Shown: positions 1 through 9,263, counted from the stretch's first letter. The stretch: DNA of 64,000 nucleotides from Candidatus Gastranaerophilales bacterium (GCA_944325525.1 CALVAK010000013.1:1-64000), one strand, 5' to 3'. Notes: generated by a model not told the origin, from the letters alone. Program-made: numbers and translations.

Positions 1-272
1 CCTACAAGTCCTACTGATCCTACAATAGATCCTACAGATGGCGGAACTGAAGTTGTTCCTGATGAACCGACAGATCCGACAGAGCCAACCTGTCCAACAT
101 TCCCGACAGAAGTACCGACGGATGAAACTGAACCAACTTTACCGACAGAGCCAACAGAGCCTACAAGCCCGACAGGACCAACCGGACCTACAAGTCCTAC
201 TGATCCTACAATAGATCCTACAGATGGCGGAACTGAAGTTGTTCCTGATGAACCGACAGATCCAACAGAGCC
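1..272 (+). repeat. 186-bp direct repeat inside the Pro-Thr coding region
   Basis: Bases 1-86 recur at 187-272 with a single mismatch (g78 against a264). The offset of 186 bp equals 62 codons, so the repeat keeps frame. Shorter 12- to 18-bp imperfect repeats encoding PTEPT fill the rest up to about 535. The near identity suggests recent duplication or slippage. Confidence 0.9.
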
Positions 273-978
273 TACAACTCCTACGGAGCCAACAGGTCCT
301 ACAGCTCCTACAGAGCCAACAGAACCGACAACTCCAACGGATCCTACATGTACGGAAACACCAACAGAAACACCTACTGATGAAGAGGAACCAACTCTGC
401 CGACAGATCCAACAGAACCTACAACTCCAACGGAACCGACAGAGCCAACGACTCCAACGGAGCCAACAGAACCTACAACTCCAACGGAACCGACAGAGCC
501 AACGACTCCAACAGTGCCGACAGAACCTACTCAACCGACTGAAGACGAAGGCTGTGATGATGATCCTTCCTCAGAAATACCTGTAGATGAGGATGAACCG
601 ACTCTACCGTCACCATCTTATGATGATTCTACAGAAACTCCTGACCCAACAACAGAACCGGATGAACCTACTAATACGCCGGATCCTACAAACGAGCCTG
701 AGGAGCCCAGCGGTTCAACTGAAGATGAAGATTGTGACAATGAACCGGCACCTGAATCCCCGGTTGATGAAGATGAACCAACATTAACAACTGCAAGTGC
801 AGCAAGTGCCGCAAGTGTAGTCAGTGCGGCTAGTGATTCATCTATTAATACGGAAAATTCCATACAGTCTAAAGCTAAAAAACAGACTCTTGAATCAAGA
901 TTAACCTCATTCATTCTGTCAAAGCTTGGCAATTCTTCAGCAAAAGATAAAAATGATTCAATTAACTATTACGTATAA
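1..978 (+). CDS. Pro-Thr-rich repeat protein, 5' end outside the window
   Basis: The open frame runs from the first base to a TAA at 976-978, so the start lies upstream. About 170 codons are a nearly pure PT[E/D/S/G]PT pattern. Then come acidic Pro-rich blocks of the form DEDEPTLP, an Ala-Ser stretch (about residues 265-280) and a short basic, non-repetitive C-terminus ending NYYV. Such low-complexity Thr/Pro segments are typical of extended stalks or linkers in surface or secreted proteins. No sorting signal or membrane segment is visible at the C-terminus. Function is unknown. The two overlapping frames in this region are equally free of stops only because the DNA is repetitive. A hairpin terminator follows directly. 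Confidence 0.8.
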   Translation, partial: PTSPTDPTIDPTDGGTEVVPDEPTDPTEPTCPTFPTEVPTDETEPTLPTEPTEPTSPTGPTGPTSPTDPTIDPTDGGTEVVPDEPTDPTEPTTPTEPTGPTAPTEPTEPTTPTDPTCTETPTETPTDEEEPTLPTDPTEPTTPTEPTEPTTPTEPTEPTTPTEPTEPTTPTVPTEPTQPTEDEGCDDDPSSEIPVDEDEPTLPSPSYDDSTETPDPTTEPDEPTNTPDPTNEPEEPSGSTEDEDCDNEPAPESPVDEDEPTLTTASAASAASVVSAASDSSINTENSIQSKAKKQTLESRLTSFILSKLGNSSAKDKNDSINYYV

Positions 979-994
979 ACAAATATACTAAAAC

Positions 995-1034
995 AAAAAA
1001 CACATATACATATATAAAGTATATGTGTTTTTTT
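995..1034 (+). terminator. Rho-independent terminator after the Pro-Thr gene
   Basis: The arm at 995-1009 (aaaaaacacatatac) pairs with 1019-1033 around a 9-nt loop and ends in a T run. It lies 16 nt after the stop codon. Confidence 0.8.
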
Positions 1035-1062
1035 ATTGGCTTTAACTAATTTCTGTTTAAAG

Positions 1063-1068
1063 TATAAT
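1063..1068 (+). promoter_or_regulatory. -10 box (TATAAT), predicted leaderless start for miaB
   Basis: TATAAT ends exactly 6 nt before the ATG at 1075, placing the expected transcription start on the A of the start codon. No Shine-Dalgarno sequence and no convincing -35 are present. Confidence 0.6.
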
Positions 1069-1074
1069 ATTTGT

Positions 1075-2394
1075 ATGAAAAATGTATATATTGAAACTCT
1101 GGGCTGCCAGATGAATAAATCAGACAGTGAAAGAATAGCCGGTATTCTTTCTCATTTCGGCTATATTGAAACAAACAACGAAAAAAATGCTGATTTACTT
1201 ATCATTAATACCTGCAGCATAAGACAGTTATCAGCCGATAAAGCATACAGTCAGCTGGGAGTGTGGGGAAAAAGAAAAAAAACAAATCCTGAAATTAAAA
1301 TTGCAATTTGCGGCTGTGTAGCTCAGCAGGATAAAGAAAAAATAAAAAAAAGAGCCCCCTACATTGATTTAATATTCGGCACTCACAATATATATGAACT
1401 TCCGGAGTTAATTAAACGGGTTGAAAACGGTGAAAAAGTTTGTTCAATAACTAATAAACCCTATATTGCAGACCAGAACAATTTTAAAATAATAAGAAAA
1501 CCATCCGTTAATGCCTGGATACCTATTATTGAAGGCTGCAACAATTTTTGTACATACTGTGTTGTTCCTTTTACAAGAGGACGTGAAAGAAGCAGAAATC
1601 CGGAAGAAATATTAAAAGAAGCACAAAATATTATTAAAGAGGGGTTTAAAGAAATTACCCTCCTCGGGCAAAATGTCGACAGCTATGGCAAAGATTTAAA
1701 TGACAACAATATTACGCTTGCTAATCTATTAAGAAAAATGAATAGTCTTGAAGGAGATTTCAGAATTCGATTTGTTACTTCATATCCGTCAGATATTACC
1801 GATGACTTAATAGATGCAGTCGGTGAATGCGAGAAAGTCTGCAAATATTTTCATATTCCTATGCAGTCAGGAAATTCCAGAATATTAAAAGAAATGAACA
1901 GACATTATACAAAAGAACAGTATTATGAAATAGTTTCAAAAATACGTTCACGTTTTCCGGATGTTGCAATTACAAGCGATTTTATTGCAGGGTTCCCCGG
2001 AGAAACAGAAGAAGAATTTCAAGATACATTAAATGCAATTGAAGAATTAAAACTTGATTATTCAAACACTGCAGCATATTCACCTAGGGAATTCACAAAA
2101 GCAGGAAAAATGATTGATAAGTTTTTACCTGAGGAAGTTAAATATGAAAGACTTGAAAGATTAAACGAAAAAAATCGTGAAATGTGTTTAAAATCCAATG
2201 AAAAATTTATCAATAAAAAAATGAGAGTTCTGGTTGAAAATAAGACAGAAAAAAACGGAAAAATCACATTAAATTCACGTGCTGACAATAATAAAATTGT
2301 ACATTTTGAATCAGATAAAATAAATATTGGTGATTTTGCCTATGTAAAAGTTACAAAAGCTCAAACATGGTGTTTATACGGAGAACCGGTTTAA
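1075..2394 (+). CDS. miaB: tRNA-2-methylthio-N6-dimethylallyladenosine synthase MiaB
   Basis: Radical SAM methylthiotransferase that adds a methylthio group to i6A37 of tRNAs. The 439-residue frame shows the three MTTase domains. The N-terminal UPF0004 domain carries cysteines in TLGCQMNKSDSE, NTCSIR and CGCVAQ, which ligate the auxiliary cluster. The SAM domain has GCNNFCTYCVVPFTRGRERS, which contains the CxxxCxxC motif. A C-terminal TRAM-like domain follows. The ATG at 1075 is preferred over an upstream in-frame TTG at 1036, because family proteins begin just before the ETLGCQMN motif and a -10 box sits 6 nt upstream. The paralogue mtaB is at 25343-26635, so both hypermodification enzymes are encoded here. 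Confidence 0.95.
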   Translation: MKNVYIETLGCQMNKSDSERIAGILSHFGYIETNNEKNADLLIINTCSIRQLSADKAYSQLGVWGKRKKTNPEIKIAICGCVAQQDKEKIKKRAPYIDLIFGTHNIYELPELIKRVENGEKVCSITNKPYIADQNNFKIIRKPSVNAWIPIIEGCNNFCTYCVVPFTRGRERSRNPEEILKEAQNIIKEGFKEITLLGQNVDSYGKDLNDNNITLANLLRKMNSLEGDFRIRFVTSYPSDITDDLIDAVGECEKVCKYFHIPMQSGNSRILKEMNRHYTKEQYYEIVSKIRSRFPDVAITSDFIAGFPGETEEEFQDTLNAIEELKLDYSNTAAYSPREFTKAGKMIDKFLPEEVKYERLERLNEKNREMCLKSNEKFINKKMRVLVENKTEKNGKITLNSRADNNKIVHFESDKINIGDFAYVKVTKAQTWCLYGEPV

Positions 2395-2400
2395 CAAAAT

Positions 2401-2437
2401 ACGACATTTGATTAATTTTTTATTTTTTACATGTCGT
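2401..2437. repeat. Inverted repeat upstream of the binding-protein gene
   Basis: ACGACAT (2401-2407) and ATGTCGT (2431-2437) are perfect inverted arms around a T-rich 23-nt spacer. The right arm abuts a -10-like GATAAT (2438-2443) that ends 8 nt before the next ATG. It could be an operator or a weak hairpin. The T run lies inside the loop, so it is not a standard terminator. Confidence 0.35.
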
Positions 2438-2451
2438 GATAATCTTTTATT

Positions 2452-4311
2452 ATGAAAAGTTTAAAGAAAATATTTTTTATACTTATAATAATTTCAATTA
2501 TTCTTGTTTCCTGTTTCAGGATAGACAAAAACAATGGTAATAATGATATTAAAACTTCATCGACAGGAATTTTTGATATCCCGATAGAAAAAGCCGGAGA
2601 TTATCTTCCTGTAAATACTATTTTTTATGAAGGAAGAGATTATAAAATGTCACGGTCAAAGCCCGGAAAATACGGTGGACAGATTGTTGTTTCAACAATA
2701 GGAGAAGGGCCGAAAACATTTAATCCGTGGGTATCCAAAGATGCAACATCAACAGAAATCGGAGCTTTAATGTATGATTCATTATTTAATACAGATCCTG
2801 ATACAGGAGAAGTTATACCGGCTCTTGCAAAGGAATATTCAGTCTCATCAGACAAAATGACATATAAGGTTACTCTAAGAAGAGGTATAAAATGGACTGA
2901 CGGTAAAGAAATTACTGCTGATGATGTTGTTTTTACGTGGAACGATATTATTCTCGCCGGATACGGAAATACATCATTAAGAGATTCCGTACTAATTGAC
3001 GGAGAATACCCTAAAGTAAAAAAAATAGACAAGTACACTGTTGAATTTAAAATTAAAAAACCGTTTGCACCTTTTTTAAGACTTGCCGGTACACAAATTG
3101 CACCTAAACACATATTTAAAGACATAATAGCAAAAGGTAAAAGATATTTTGATACGTATTTGGGCACAACAGTAAAGTCTGGAGATATTGTTTCATCAGG
3201 ACCTTTTATTCTTGAAGAATATGTTCCTGCACAAAGAGTTGTACTCAAAAGAAACCCTGATTATTATGCTATGGATGAAAACAAGAATAAACTTCCATAT
3301 CTAGATAAATATATAATTTTAATAGTCGGCGATTTAAATAATGAATTATTAAAATTTGAAGCGGGAGAACTTGATGTAATCTCAGTACGAGGCAAGGATT
3401 TATCCAGATTTAAAGAGAAAGAAAAAAATTCAGATTTCAAATTATATAATTTAGGTCCAAATACAGGCACAATGTTTCTTGCTTTTAACCTTAATATAAG
3501 AAAGGACAAAAAAGGAAGATATTATGTAGATCCTATTAAACAAACCTGGTTTAATGACCTGAATTTCAGGACTGCAATAGACTATGCCATTGACAGAAAT
3601 GCTATGGTATATAACATCGCAAATGGAGCAGCACAACCATTATATACAGCAGAATCACTTTCTTCTATTTTTCTTAATGAGAAGTTAGCATCAGGTCATG
3701 AAAGAGATATAGAATATGCAAAATCACTTCTAAAAGACTCCGGTTTTTATTGGGATGATAAAGGTTTTTTACATGATAAAAACGGAAACGATGTCGAATT
3801 TAATTTGTATACAAATGCCGGACAGACAGAACGTGAAGCCTGCGGAGTAATGGTAAAAGAAGATCTTAGAGACCTAGGAATTAGAGTTAACTTCAAGCCT
3901 ATAGAATTCAACTCTCTTGTAAGCAAAATAATGACAACATCTGACTGGGATATGGTTTTAATGGGGCTTACGGGCAGCCCGCTGGAACCTCATTCAGGCA
4001 AAAATGTATGGTATTCAAAAGGACATCTGCATATGTTTAATATGCGGTTTAAAGACGATACAAATGATAAAATATTACCATGGGAAGAAGAATTAGATAA
4101 TATTATAGAGCAAGGTGCCCTTGAACTTGACTATGATAAAAGGAAAATTATTTATGATAAATATCAACAAATTATATACGATCAAAGACCTTTTATTTAT
4201 TTGTATTCACCTTTGATTATAACGGCAGTAAGACAAAAAATTAAGAATCTTCACCCGACCCCTCTTGGCGGAACAATGCACAATATTGATGAATTGTATA
4301 TCGAAAATTAA
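2452..4311 (+). CDS. ABC transporter substrate-binding lipoprotein, oligopeptide/dipeptide (SBP_bac_5) family
   Basis: Probable extracytoplasmic peptide receptor. A basic hydrophobic signal with lipobox LVSC (Cys21) predicts lipid anchoring, which fits the lspA gene at the other end of the window. The mature part has family hallmarks: NPWVSKDATSTEIGALMYDSL, LRRGIKWTDGKEITADDVVFTW, SGPFILEEY and LKRNPDYYA. At 619 residues it is slightly longer than typical OppA/DppA. No permease or ATPase genes adjoin it, so the transporter partners are encoded elsewhere. The start lies 8 nt after GATAAT with no ribosome-binding site, so a short or absent leader is likely. It converges with the next gene with only 3 bp between stops. 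Confidence 0.9.
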   Translation: MKSLKKIFFILIIISIILVSCFRIDKNNGNNDIKTSSTGIFDIPIEKAGDYLPVNTIFYEGRDYKMSRSKPGKYGGQIVVSTIGEGPKTFNPWVSKDATSTEIGALMYDSLFNTDPDTGEVIPALAKEYSVSSDKMTYKVTLRRGIKWTDGKEITADDVVFTWNDIILAGYGNTSLRDSVLIDGEYPKVKKIDKYTVEFKIKKPFAPFLRLAGTQIAPKHIFKDIIAKGKRYFDTYLGTTVKSGDIVSSGPFILEEYVPAQRVVLKRNPDYYAMDENKNKLPYLDKYIILIVGDLNNELLKFEAGELDVISVRGKDLSRFKEKEKNSDFKLYNLGPNTGTMFLAFNLNIRKDKKGRYYVDPIKQTWFNDLNFRTAIDYAIDRNAMVYNIANGAAQPLYTAESLSSIFLNEKLASGHERDIEYAKSLLKDSGFYWDDKGFLHDKNGNDVEFNLYTNAGQTEREACGVMVKEDLRDLGIRVNFKPIEFNSLVSKIMTTSDWDMVLMGLTGSPLEPHSGKNVWYSKGHLHMFNMRFKDDTNDKILPWEEELDNIIEQGALELDYDKRKIIYDKYQQIIYDQRPFIYLYSPLIITAVRQKIKNLHPTPLGGTMHNIDELYIEN

Positions 4312-4314
4312 TTT

Positions 4315-5991
4315 TTATGAAAATTCTGAAAACACTTCAGGTTTTTTTCTATCAATTTGAAAGTCCGCATAATTCTTGGTAACCGAGTTATCGGCAAAAA
4401 GTGTAACATCTTGAAATTTTTTAAAAGCAAGCATCGCAGCAATTTTTTCCGACAATTTTTGTTGTTTTGTAAGAAAAGCCTCAACAAATGCAGCAGGAAT
4501 AAATGCCACAACAGCTCCCAGACCGGTTAGCAATCCGGAGATTTTTTTATCAGGACATTTTTTTGCAAGTCTATTTCCTATTAGACCTCCTATTGCAGTT
4601 GCAGCTATGTCTAAAGGACCTAATATAGTTTCAGATAAAGTTTCTATACCAACAGATTGATCATATAAATTTTCTCTGTGATTATTAATTACCATAGATG
4701 TATTTTTTTGAAGTATTCTTGCTTCACGTTCCTGAGCTGGAGATAATTCGAGCCTGCGTTTTTCGTCCATCATTGCTCTTAATCTCGGCAGTTCAGTTTG
4801 TGAAAATTTATCATACTCTTTCATATCATTCAGAGTATTTCTTATAAACGCAATCAGATTTTCATCTTTCTTTTCTTTTTCATTTGAATATTGCTGAGGA
4901 TTTTCAATAAATTGTTTGAGATGCTTATACTTTGTGGCAAGAATTGCTTTGTTTTCTATATCAGATATATTTTTATTTAGAACGAGGTATGTTAGGAGAG
5001 GAACTCCTATTTTCATACACGCTGCAAGTATTTTATTTTTTACTCCAAGTAATTCAACCAGCTTATCTGAAATAAGATACTCTAAAAAACCGCCGGTAAA
5101 CATTGCTGAATACGATATATTCGAAATGGTTTCAACCTTTCTTAAGGGTTCAAGGGCATCATGTTCAACATTTTTTATTAAACTTTCAAAGAGAATTTTA
5201 TCTTCATGTGCCTGTTCATACTCTTGTTTTGTTAAGTGTTTTTTATGTGATTTTTTTTGCTGTTCAAAATATTCATTCTTTCTCTTTATATATTCGGGAT
5301 AAGTTCTTTTATATTCAGCTACAGATTGAAAAGAAGAATTTATATTTACTTTATCTTTTATTTTATCCACAAAAACATTTTGTGTTTTTTCATCGTAATT
5401 GACATTTGATATAACTTTATTTTCCTGTTCAGGAGATAAGATTGCAAATAATTTATAATCATTAATTAAATTTTGAGTAGCATCAAATCCAGCTTTTCTA
5501 ATTAAACCCAGCTGTGATTCCATTGAATTTTTCATACCGTTGACAAAAAATGTACCGCCAAGTATTACGGAAATTAAGGAAGCTGCCTTAGGTAAAGCAA
5601 TATTTTTACCGGCTATATTTAATGAACCATTCTTATATTTATTAAGAAAACATGCAATACGATTTATAAATTTACTTTTACTGGCATGCTTATTAAAGAA
5701 AGGAATCAATTTAGTTACAGCAATAGGTAAGGAACAAATTGCTCCTGTAACAGACATTAATTCAATATTTAATGTTTGAAAAAAAGTTTCGGAATCTTCT
5801 GCTTTTTCATGTTGATAACTATCAAGCAATAATAAAGGTGCGGAAATTGTTTTAGCTTTTTGTTTTAATGATGATTGTGAAACATAGTCTGGCAATGGCA
5901 TCTGGTTTCTTTTAGAAGCCTCTGCATTCCATTTATTATATTCATCAATATGTTTTGTATATTTTGTATAATTTGAAAATACACTATTCAT
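4315..5991 (-). CDS. Unknown membrane protein, 558 residues
   Basis: Not recognised. Hydrophobic segments lie at about residues 75-98, 128-150, 300-345 and 465-515. They are separated by charged helical stretches rich in Lys and Glu, the longest at about 200-285 and 365-450. The C-terminal pair of segments is Gly/Ala rich (GPLDIAATAIGGLIGN, then LTGLGAVVAFIPAAFVEAFL). No signal peptide or catalytic motif is evident. The strong GGAAGG at 6003-6008 sits 14 nt from the start codon but only 6 nt from an upstream ATG that opens a 3-codon frame overlapping it, so translational coupling is possible. It converges on the binding-protein gene. Confidence 0.75.
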   Translation of the reverse strand: MNSVFSNYTKYTKHIDEYNKWNAEASKRNQMPLPDYVSQSSLKQKAKTISAPLLLLDSYQHEKAEDSETFFQTLNIELMSVTGAICSLPIAVTKLIPFFNKHASKSKFINRIACFLNKYKNGSLNIAGKNIALPKAASLISVILGGTFFVNGMKNSMESQLGLIRKAGFDATQNLINDYKLFAILSPEQENKVISNVNYDEKTQNVFVDKIKDKVNINSSFQSVAEYKRTYPEYIKRKNEYFEQQKKSHKKHLTKQEYEQAHEDKILFESLIKNVEHDALEPLRKVETISNISYSAMFTGGFLEYLISDKLVELLGVKNKILAACMKIGVPLLTYLVLNKNISDIENKAILATKYKHLKQFIENPQQYSNEKEKKDENLIAFIRNTLNDMKEYDKFSQTELPRLRAMMDEKRRLELSPAQEREARILQKNTSMVINNHRENLYDQSVGIETLSETILGPLDIAATAIGGLIGNRLAKKCPDKKISGLLTGLGAVVAFIPAAFVEAFLTKQQKLSEKIAAMLAFKKFQDVTLFADNSVTKNYADFQIDRKKPEVFSEFS

Positions 5992-6158
5992 TTAAACATA
6001 AAAAACCTTCCATCACTGTTTTATTAAAGCCGAAAATATAATAATTTTGTTATTTTTTATGAGTAATATTTAAATATTTTTACATAAAAAAACAATTTAC
6101 TTTAAGTATAATGTTTTTTTAGTAAAATTATTATTAGTATTGAGTGAGGGATTTATTA

Positions 6159-7154
6159 ATGTCATTAAATTCATATCTGGGAATAGATGTAGGTTCGGTT
6201 ACTACAAAAGCTGCCATAGTTGATGAAAAAGGTACTTTTATAGACGGCTATATGACAAGAACAGCCGGAAAACCTGTTGTTGCAGTACAAGATTCACTGA
6301 GACAACTTGTAAAGCAAGCAAAGCAAGAATATAACATATTAGGAGTAGGAACCACAGGTTCAGGCAGAAATCTTGCAGGAGCACTTGTAGGTGCTGACGT
6401 AATAAAAAATGAGATAACAGCACATGCTGTTGCAGCAAGCACCTATGTGCCCGGAGTTCAAACAATTCTTGAAATAGGCGGACAAGACAGTAAAATTATT
6501 ATACTTCGTGACGGGATAGTTACAGATTTTGCAATGAATACAGTTTGTGCAGCAGGGACAGGAAGCTTTTTAGATCAACAAGCTTCACGTTTAAATGTTC
6601 CAATTCAAAACTTCGGAGAACTGGCATTAAAATCCAAATCACCAGCAAGAATAGCAGGCAGATGCGGAGTCTTTGCAGAAAGTGATTTAATTCATAAACA
6701 ACAACTCGGATATCCTGTTGAAGACTTACTCTACGGATTATGCCAGGCACTTGTAAGAAACTATTTGAGCAATCTTGCTTTGGGAAAAGATCTTCTTCCT
6801 ATCGTTACTTTTCAGGGCGGTGTAGCAACAAATACAGGAATGGTTAAAGCTTTTGAAGAAGCTTTAAACACAAAAATTGTTGTTCCCGATAATCATCAAA
6901 CAATGGGAGCAATAGGTGCAGCTCTGCTTGCAATGGAAAATCATCAGTTTAATGATAAGGAAACTTCTTTCAAAGGGTTTAGTATAGGAGATATGTCATT
7001 TAATTCATATACAAATCAGTGTAGCGGATGTTCGAATAACTGCGAAATTATTACTATAGTTGAAGGTGAAATAACCTCTAACGAACTTAATAACAAGTCA
7101 GATAATATAATCGCTCGCTGGGGCGGTACCTGCGGAAGATGGGATATAAATTAA
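6159..7154 (+). CDS. CoA-substrate-specific dehydratase activase (BadF/BadG/BcrA/BcrD ATPase, HgdC-like)
   Basis: ASKHA-fold ATPase of the family that delivers an electron to 2-hydroxyacyl-CoA dehydratases or benzoyl-CoA reductases. Seen: phosphate-1 motif YLGIDVGSVTTKAAIVD, VGTTGSGR, ILEIGGQDSK, the two cluster-binding Cys regions NTVCAAGTGSF and AGRCGVFAESD, and FQGGVATN. A C-terminal extension carries CSGCSNNC and a final TCGRWDIN, suggesting a further metal or Fe-S site. The ATG at 6159 follows GAGGG (6146-6150), so the GTG at 6144 is less likely. No dehydratase subunit genes lie nearby, so the physiological partner is unknown. Confidence 0.88.
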   Translation: MSLNSYLGIDVGSVTTKAAIVDEKGTFIDGYMTRTAGKPVVAVQDSLRQLVKQAKQEYNILGVGTTGSGRNLAGALVGADVIKNEITAHAVAASTYVPGVQTILEIGGQDSKIIILRDGIVTDFAMNTVCAAGTGSFLDQQASRLNVPIQNFGELALKSKSPARIAGRCGVFAESDLIHKQQLGYPVEDLLYGLCQALVRNYLSNLALGKDLLPIVTFQGGVATNTGMVKAFEEALNTKIVVPDNHQTMGAIGAALLAMENHQFNDKETSFKGFSIGDMSFNSYTNQCSGCSNNCEIITIVEGEITSNELNNKSDNIIARWGGTCGRWDIN

Positions 7155-7259
7155 TCTATTGTTAACTATTGTAAAGTAACAAGTTAAAAATACTTAAGAA
7201 TTTTGCCTTTTATGCCGACATAGTTAATACAACAATATATATAAAAGGAGTAAATAACT

Positions 7260-8132
7260 ATGGGATTAGCAGCATCACAGGGACGTTATTTATGTTTGAC
7301 GGCGAGGAATAGTGACTTGATATATGAAGCACAGCAAATCTCTCAGCAAAGGCTTGCACTGGCTTCTGAAAGTCAGGCTGTTTCAGAAAAATATAACGAA
7401 GCAATGAGTAATACAATAATGCAGGCAACTACTCCTGAAGGCGGAACACAAAGACTTACCTATGAAGTTATAACGAATCAAGATCCGTTTACAGGTTTGT
7501 GCATGAGAATTGTCGACCTTAACGGTAATGTAGTTGTTCCTAAACAGTCATATTCTCTAAGTGTTACTTCAAAAAATGAAAACGGAGATGATATAACAGC
7601 TTCTTTTTCTTCAGCTTCTGATTTTATTAAAAAATATATGACAGACTTAGATGGAGATAAAGCTAATGAAATGGGAAGCTGGAATCTTTCCGATATCTAT
7701 AAATACTATACTGATAATTATTCAAATTCAGGAGTAAGTGTTGAACTTAAAAGCAATATAAATTCTTCATTAAAAAATGATGATGAAAGATATTTATACG
7801 ATGAAAACTGTACTGATCCTGATTATTTACAGCAAATGTTAACATCAGGGGAATGGATATTGCAGCAAGTTTCAACAGAAGAAGAATCAGGATGGGAAAA
7901 TATTGTATGGCAAGGTTCAAGTGCAATTTCTGAAACATACGACACAACAGATGATGCGGCAGCTCAAGCTGAATATGAATCAGAAATAACCGAAATACAA
8001 AAAAGAGATAAATTACTTGAACTACGGCTTGAACAAGTGCAAACACAGCAAGAAGCAGTTCAAACAGAAATGGAATCAATAAAACAAGTTATTGATAAAA
8101 ACATTGAAGATTCTTTTACAACTTTTGCCTAA
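7260..8132 (+). CDS. Unknown helical protein with MGLAASQ N-terminus
   Basis: Function not recognised. The first 45 residues (MGLAASQGRYLCLTARNSD, then a Gln-rich amphipathic stretch) and the last 60 (heptad-like, Glu/Gln rich) look alpha-helical or coiled coil. The middle is acidic and Ser/Asp rich. The arrangement of two helical ends around a variable centre is reminiscent of axial filament or hook-associated proteins, but no such genes are in the window and this is only an impression. AAAGGAG at 7244-7250 supports the ATG. The stop overlaps the stop of the convergent asparaginase gene by 4 bp. Confidence 0.75.
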   Translation: MGLAASQGRYLCLTARNSDLIYEAQQISQQRLALASESQAVSEKYNEAMSNTIMQATTPEGGTQRLTYEVITNQDPFTGLCMRIVDLNGNVVVPKQSYSLSVTSKNENGDDITASFSSASDFIKKYMTDLDGDKANEMGSWNLSDIYKYYTDNYSNSGVSVELKSNINSSLKNDDERYLYDENCTDPDYLQQMLTSGEWILQQVSTEEESGWENIVWQGSSAISETYDTTDDAAAQAEYESEITEIQKRDKLLELRLEQVQTQQEAVQTEMESIKQVIDKNIEDSFTTFA

Positions 8133-9130
8133 TAAACCTTAAAACAAGGTGAAAGTATTCCTAAAACTTCATTATCCTGAGATATAATTTCTCTTTTATA
8201 TATATTGTTTAACGGGCTGGAAGATATATCTTTTTCTTCCAGCCATTTTAATTGTTTTAACACGGTTATAACAGTAAAAGATCGAGCTTCCATGTTTGAA
8301 TCGGCAACTTTTACAACAACACATTCTTCCTTTTTTAAATTTACAACAACACACAAACCACCTGCTCCGACTTTTGCAATTAAATTTTTATTAGCATTAA
8401 TTATTTCTGAATCTAGTCTTTCTTTTCCGCCAATTAAATAAGGATAATTAATAAATGCCTGCTTAAATACTTGATATTTTGGATTTAAAAACAAATTTAA
8501 ATAACCCTTCCCGAGATTTTCAAGAGAAGAAGCTATAACTGGAAGTCCGCACCCATCTTTACTTATTATATAGCCGCCGTTTGATATTTCACATAATTCA
8601 GATACTTTATTAATAATTATTTCAGTAAGCGGATGTTTATAATCTTTATAATTATTTATATTAAAGTTTTTATGCTTACATATTGCCAGCATTAAAGAAT
8701 GTTTTCCGGAACAATTGTTATGAATTTTCATTACTGGCAAATTATTTATAACTAATCTTTTTTGTTCTTCCTTGCTTAATGGTTGAATAGGAGGACATAA
8801 CAAATCATCTTCTGATGATTCAATTTTTTCTAGAACAGAAAGGATTTTTTGCTGATGGATAACATCACCTGTATGAGAAGCACAGAAGACAGCAATATCT
8901 TCTAATGTAAAGTTGTACTTTTTATGCAGATTTAAATCCACTAATATAGCTGCCTGCAATGGTTTCATACAAGATCTGTAATAAAAGGGATAATTATTGT
9001 CCTCACCAACTTTATTCAATATTTTTTCACGGTTCATATGAATTATTATTCCGCAGTGAACCTGCTCGACTAAACCGTTTCTTTTATATTCAACCAGTTT
9101 TTTATAATCACAATCCGCTCTATCATTCAT
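8129..9130 (-). CDS. L-asparaginase II family protein (Rhizobium-type)
   Basis: Member of the Asparaginase_II family (prototype: the thermolabile Rhizobium etli enzyme), unrelated to the EcAII fold, expected to hydrolyse asparagine to aspartate and ammonia in the cytoplasm. Motifs in order: YYRSCMKPLQAA, FCASHTGD, IHNNCSGKHSLML and SKDGCGLPVIA. The 333 residues match the family length. The start is an ATG with TAAAAT (9137-9142) exactly 6 nt upstream and no ribosome-binding site. It is convergent and overlaps the preceding gene by 4 bp. Confidence 0.85.
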   Translation of the reverse strand: MNDRADCDYKKLVEYKRNGLVEQVHCGIIIHMNREKILNKVGEDNNYPFYYRSCMKPLQAAILVDLNLHKKYNFTLEDIAVFCASHTGDVIHQQKILSVLEKIESSEDDLLCPPIQPLSKEEQKRLVINNLPVMKIHNNCSGKHSLMLAICKHKNFNINNYKDYKHPLTEIIINKVSELCEISNGGYIISKDGCGLPVIASSLENLGKGYLNLFLNPKYQVFKQAFINYPYLIGGKERLDSEIINANKNLIAKVGAGGLCVVVNLKKEECVVVKVADSNMEARSFTVITVLKQLKWLEEKDISSSPLNNIYKREIISQDNEVLGILSPCFKVY

Positions 9131-9136
9131 AAGAAC

Positions 9137-9142
9137 ATTTTA
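9137..9142 (-). promoter_or_regulatory. -10 box (TAAAAT), predicted leaderless start of the asparaginase gene
   Basis: Read on the minus strand, TAAAAT is followed by GTTCTT and then the ATG at 9130, so six nucleotides separate the box from the start codon. No Shine-Dalgarno sequence is present. Confidence 0.5.
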
Positions 9143-9263
9143 TATTAAAGAGTTAAAAATATACAATATACATCTACAATTTGCGTATGATTTGTATTAA
9201 ATACTAAATGTTGTATAATAAAGGTTATCCAAAAGGATAATTTGTCTGTCATAAGAGGTGTGG

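Noticed and set aside
1..540. CRISPR-like spacing of repeats
   Set aside because: Units are of variable length, in-frame with a coding sequence, and not separated by unique spacers.
139..787. Several overlapping open frames on both strands in the Pro-Thr region
   Set aside because: They are shadows of a low-complexity repeat; only the frame ending at 978 has a sensible composition and a terminator after it.
2640..3248. 202-codon minus-strand frame inside the binding-protein gene
   Set aside because: It is antisense to strongly conserved SBP_bac_5 motifs and has no ribosome-binding site.
7260..8132. Flagellin or hook-associated protein
   Set aside because: Only the helical ends resemble such proteins; no conserved family motif and no flagellar neighbours.
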